Assembly (NCBI GenBank): GCA_964605095.1
Contig: CAZSBS010000017.1
Location: forward strand, 1 to 30,766
Source of the DNA: JAUWQU01 sp964605095
GTDB taxonomy: Bacteria > Planctomycetota > Phycisphaerae > SM23-33
Reading direction: 5' to 3'
Length of the DNA stretch: 30,766 bases
Part shown: positions 28,355-30,766 of the stretch, one piece after another
Layout: every line of letters begins with the position of its first letter
How positions within the stretch are numbered: the stretch's first letter is position 1
Made by a program: the position numbers and the translations under genes
The notes under the pieces: generated by a model
Told to the model about the DNA's origin: nothing
Database searches by the model: none
What the model saw: only the letters and a program-made list of their open reading frames with translations

Positions 28355-30766
28355 ATTCCAGCGTCGGCTTGGCTATTTCGCCGCGAAGCTGGGCGGCGCC
28401 GCCTTCGGCCTCGTAGACTCCGTAGAACATCGACGCGCAGTCCAGCCACAGGGTGATGCGGTGGAGGTCCTCCGGCGAGAGCTTCACCTTGTTGTGGCCC
28501 TTGGCGAGCATCTCGTAAAGTTTGGACCCCTGGGCGCCGAACTTGCCCGGCGTGGTGTAGAGGTTATTGCCATAATTGGTGAAGGCGTACTTGTCGATCA
28601 GGCTGTTGTAGGAGGCGTACCACTTGTTCTTTATCGGCTCCCGGCCAAGGTTGGGGGCCTTGGCGGCGTTTTCGGCTTTGGTGTGGCACGGAACGCAGTT
28701 GCGGTCCAGCACCGGCTGGACCAGCCGGGGGTAGCTGAACGGGTTGGACCCGTCGACGTCGGGGGTAATTCTCGATGGCTCGCGGCGCATCGCAATCGGC
28801 AGCGATTTGGTCTGCGGCGGGGTCTTGTCTTTGGGCTCGTGACAGCCTGCGCAAAGCAGCCGTTCGCCCTCGTGGAGGTACGTCGCCGACCGCATGGACT
28901 GCACGGCCAGGCCGTTGGCGTCCAACGCCTGGAAGAAGATCTCGACGTTGGCCGGGACGGTGAAGTTGGCGCTGCCATCGGCCTCGACAGGCACCGTGCC
29001 CAGCAGGTGGCGCACGGGCACGACGGAGTCGCCGGCAAACTCGATTCGCTTGCCCGTGTTAAACGGCGGACTGCCGGAAGGCACGCTCATCGGCAACAGC
29101 TTGAAAACGCGGAGGGACTTTATCGCCGTACCCGCCGGCCAGGGGAGCACGCCGTCATAGGCGTTGACCACAGCCACGGCAGCCTCGCCGGGCTTGCCCG
29201 GCTGCGCCGGGCCGCGAGCGGCAATCCTGGCTGGGTCCATCGACAGCGTCACTGGCGGCGTGGCCCGGGGCGTCAGCGGGATGGGGCTCATGCACGCGAT
29301 CTTCGGATCGCGGTAGAGCAACTCCTTGTTGCCAAAGCTGTCCACCAGGTATATGCCGAAGTTCCAGCCGCCCTTGCGGAGCTCGGCGCCTACGTCGTAG
29401 ACGCAGATGTAGTAGTCCTCGCTCAGCGGCCAGGCCATGCCGTAGCATTGCGAGCCGCCTTGGCTCTCGGGGAAGCCGACCTCCGGCGTGATGCGCCGCA
29501 CCGGGCCCATCGCGTCGTCGTCGGGAATGTTCGGGTTGACCAGCACCAGAGAGCCGAACGCCTGCCCGTGGTGCGGCGCGCCCGTGGCGACGAACTTCAC
29601 CGAGCCGGGTATCGCACGGATGTCAACCTCCATGTCCGGGCGGGCGTTCCGCGGGGCGAAGTTGCCATGCACAGCCCTGGAGTCCGCCCCGTCCAGCGTG
29701 GTGATCCACGGGTGGTGGGCGGTGCAGCCAAACCGGTCCACGTAGTCCCACCGCGTGTAGATGATCCGCCCGTCGTTGGTGACCGAAGGGTTCCACTCGT
29801 TGGTCTCGTGGAAGCTCAGGCAGTTGATGTCGCCGCCGTCGGGAGTCATGTCGTAGAGCGTGTATGTCGGGCAGGTCCGCCCGCAGCGGAGGTATCCGCC
29901 GCGCCGCTCGGAGTTGAAGACGATCCGCCCGTTGGGCAGCCAGGCCGGGTCGAAGTCGTTCCACGTGCCGTCGGTGAGCTGGACGAGGTCCGAGCCGTCA
30001 ACGTTCACCTTGAACACGTGGTAGCAGCGCCCCTCGTCCCAGTGCCCCTTGTTTGGATCGGTGTGGTGGCGGTGGCGAGTGTCGCCGCGGCACTCGACGT
30101 AGGCGAAGGCGATCTGCTTGCCGTCGAACGACAGGTCCGGTGAGAGGAACGAACCGCCCTCGGTGGCCTCGCCGCCCTGGTTGCCCTCGCCGTCGAAGTT
30201 GATCTTCCACGTGCGGTCGGGGCCGCCCCAAAGACGCTGGCCCTTGAGCCGGCCGTTAGAGACCGTTGACTTCGCCAGCACGTCCGTAACCGTCGGCGAG
30301 TCGCCGAACGGGTCATTCAGAGTGTACAGCCCCCCGCCGGGCATCTGGGCCATGCCGTAGAACTGGTCGCACATGTGGTCGTAGATGGCCCTGTGACGCT
30401 TGATGAAGAGAATTTTGTCGAAGTTCAGCAGCGGATTCGTAAACGCGACCTGCCGCCGGAGCCGGCTGGCTTTGACGAACAGCCCGTGACGGGCCTCGGT
30501 ATCGCTGACGGCTGTCTGCTCGGCCTGCCTGGCCAGGTCGGCAAGCTGGATTTCCAGGTCAGCCAGTTTGGCCCGGGTGGCTGTGCGTTTGAGGTCGGCT
30601 GCAAGGGCGGCAGTGCGGCGCAGAACCACGTCCAACGGGTCGCGGTCGCTCGCGAGAATCAGGGAATCCTGCCGCAGCGCCTCCGATGCCCGGGCGGTGA
30701 TGGCCTTGCGATTGGCAAGGTCGTGCTTGAGGGCCTCGTACTGGACCTCAAGCTCGGCCTGCATGT
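28353..30766 (-). CDS. HzsA-related beta-propeller / di-haem cytochrome c protein (5' end outside the window)
   Basis: At least 803 residues; the frame runs off the right edge, so the true start is missing. The visible part opens with a helical, probably coiled-coil stretch (about 1-100). A WD40/PD40-type beta-propeller follows (LSPDLSFDGKQIAFAYVECR, LTDGTWNDFDPAWLPNGRIV, WNPSVTNDGRIIYTRWDYVD). At the end are two c-type haem sites, CAGCH (638-642) and CVPCH (690-694). This layout matches the hydrazine synthase alpha-related proteins widespread in Planctomycetes; the anammox enzyme itself has the same order. Nothing here shows hydrazine chemistry: the beta and gamma subunits and hydrazine dehydrogenase are absent from the window. 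It is more likely a periplasmic redox or substrate-binding protein. The stop lies in a CTT repeat. Confidence 0.82.
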   Translation of the reverse strand, partial: MQAELEVQYEALKHDLANRKAITARASEALRQDSLILASDRDPLDVVLRRTAALAADLKRTATRAKLADLEIQLADLARQAEQTAVSDTEARHGLFVKASRLRRQVAFTNPLLNFDKILFIKRHRAIYDHMCDQFYGMAQMPGGGLYTLNDPFGDSPTVTDVLAKSTVSNGRLKGQRLWGGPDRTWKINFDGEGNQGGEATEGGSFLSPDLSFDGKQIAFAYVECRGDTRHRHHTDPNKGHWDEGRCYHVFKVNVDGSDLVQLTDGTWNDFDPAWLPNGRIVFNSERRGGYLRCGRTCPTYTLYDMTPDGGDINCLSFHETNEWNPSVTNDGRIIYTRWDYVDRFGCTAHHPWITTLDGADSRAVHGNFAPRNARPDMEVDIRAIPGSVKFVATGAPHHGQAFGSLVLVNPNIPDDDAMGPVRRITPEVGFPESQGGSQCYGMAWPLSEDYYICVYDVGAELRKGGWNFGIYLVDSFGNKELLYRDPKIACMSPIPLTPRATPPVTLSMDPARIAARGPAQPGKPGEAAVAVVNAYDGVLPWPAGTAIKSLRVFKLLPMSVPSGSPPFNTGKRIEFAGDSVVPVRHLLGTVPVEADGSANFTVPANVEIFFQALDANGLAVQSMRSATYLHEGERLLCAGCHEPKDKTPPQTKSLPIAMRREPSRITPDVDGSNPFSYPRLVQPVLDRNCVPCHTKAENAAKAPNLGREPIKNKWYASYNSLIDKYAFTNYGNNLYTTPGKFGAQGSKLYEMLAKGHNKVKLSPEDLHRITLWLDCASMFYGVYEAEGGAAQLRGEIAKPTLE

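Noticed and set aside
28461..30143. 560-codon plus-strand frame opposite the HzsA-related gene
   Set aside because: No domain, low complexity, and directly antisense to clear beta-propeller and CxxCH motifs.
28353..30766. True hydrazine synthase of an anammox bacterium
   Set aside because: Only an alpha-like protein is seen. Beta/gamma subunits, hydrazine dehydrogenase and other anammox genes are absent, and such related proteins are common in non-anammox Planctomycetes.

Overview
The window looks like a piece of a Planctomycetota chromosome, probably Phycisphaerae-like. The signs are high GC content, Gram-negative envelope genes (an LptD-like outer-membrane assembly protein, a WecA/MraY-type glycosyl-1-phosphate transferase, an O-antigen ligase-like protein), two PEP-CTERM proteins, an LL-diaminopimelate aminotransferase, and a large beta-propeller/cytochrome c protein of the hydrazine-synthase-alpha-related family that is common in this phylum. 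No rRNA, tRNA, CRISPR array, complete insertion sequence or prophage was seen. The lineage is inferred from gene content only.

Layout. 76-2991 (-) encodes an LptD-like protein. A divergent spacer of period-7 repeats separates it from a GDSL/SGNH hydrolase (3320-3943, +). The spacer 3944-4481 holds a broken copy of the 3' end of that hydrolase, a perfect 13-bp inverted repeat and GC-rich palindromes. A long minus-strand block (4482-17207) follows, read in order of transcription: elongation factor P; LL-DAP aminotransferase and two proteins of unknown function; a DNA methyltransferase with its probable restriction endonuclease; a FolK-deoxynucleoside kinase fusion overlapping panC by four bases, then panD; an HtrA-like protein that has lost two catalytic residues; and a TPR/HEAT-repeat protein. 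After an 860-bp spacer comes a plus-strand pair of paralogous PEP-CTERM proteins with a good sigma70-type promoter. Next are a small unknown gene preceded by a possible attenuator, then aroF and serS on the minus strand. From 23298 the plus strand carries a MntA/HepT toxin-antitoxin pair and a tightly overlapping DUF4416 - WecA/MraY-like - O-antigen-ligase-like operon. The window ends inside the HzsA-related gene (-).

How the genes relate. Folate (folK), pantothenate (panC, panD), aromatic amino acid (aroF) and lysine/peptidoglycan (dapL) genes are ordinary biosynthesis, and EF-P and SerS serve translation. The defence-type genes (restriction-modification, HepT/MntA) are intact and are packed among housekeeping genes, not gathered in an island. 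Envelope functions recur (LptD, pseudo-HtrA with TPR/HEAT partner, polysaccharide operon, PEP-CTERM pair).

The most unusual feature of the DNA itself is a set of degenerate heptanucleotide-period repeat islands in at least five intergenic places. Several abut, or even supply, the stop codon of the neighbouring gene, and one forms a roughly 65-bp-armed imperfect palindrome. The gene-fragment duplication at 4156-4231 and the pseudo-protease are the next most interesting.
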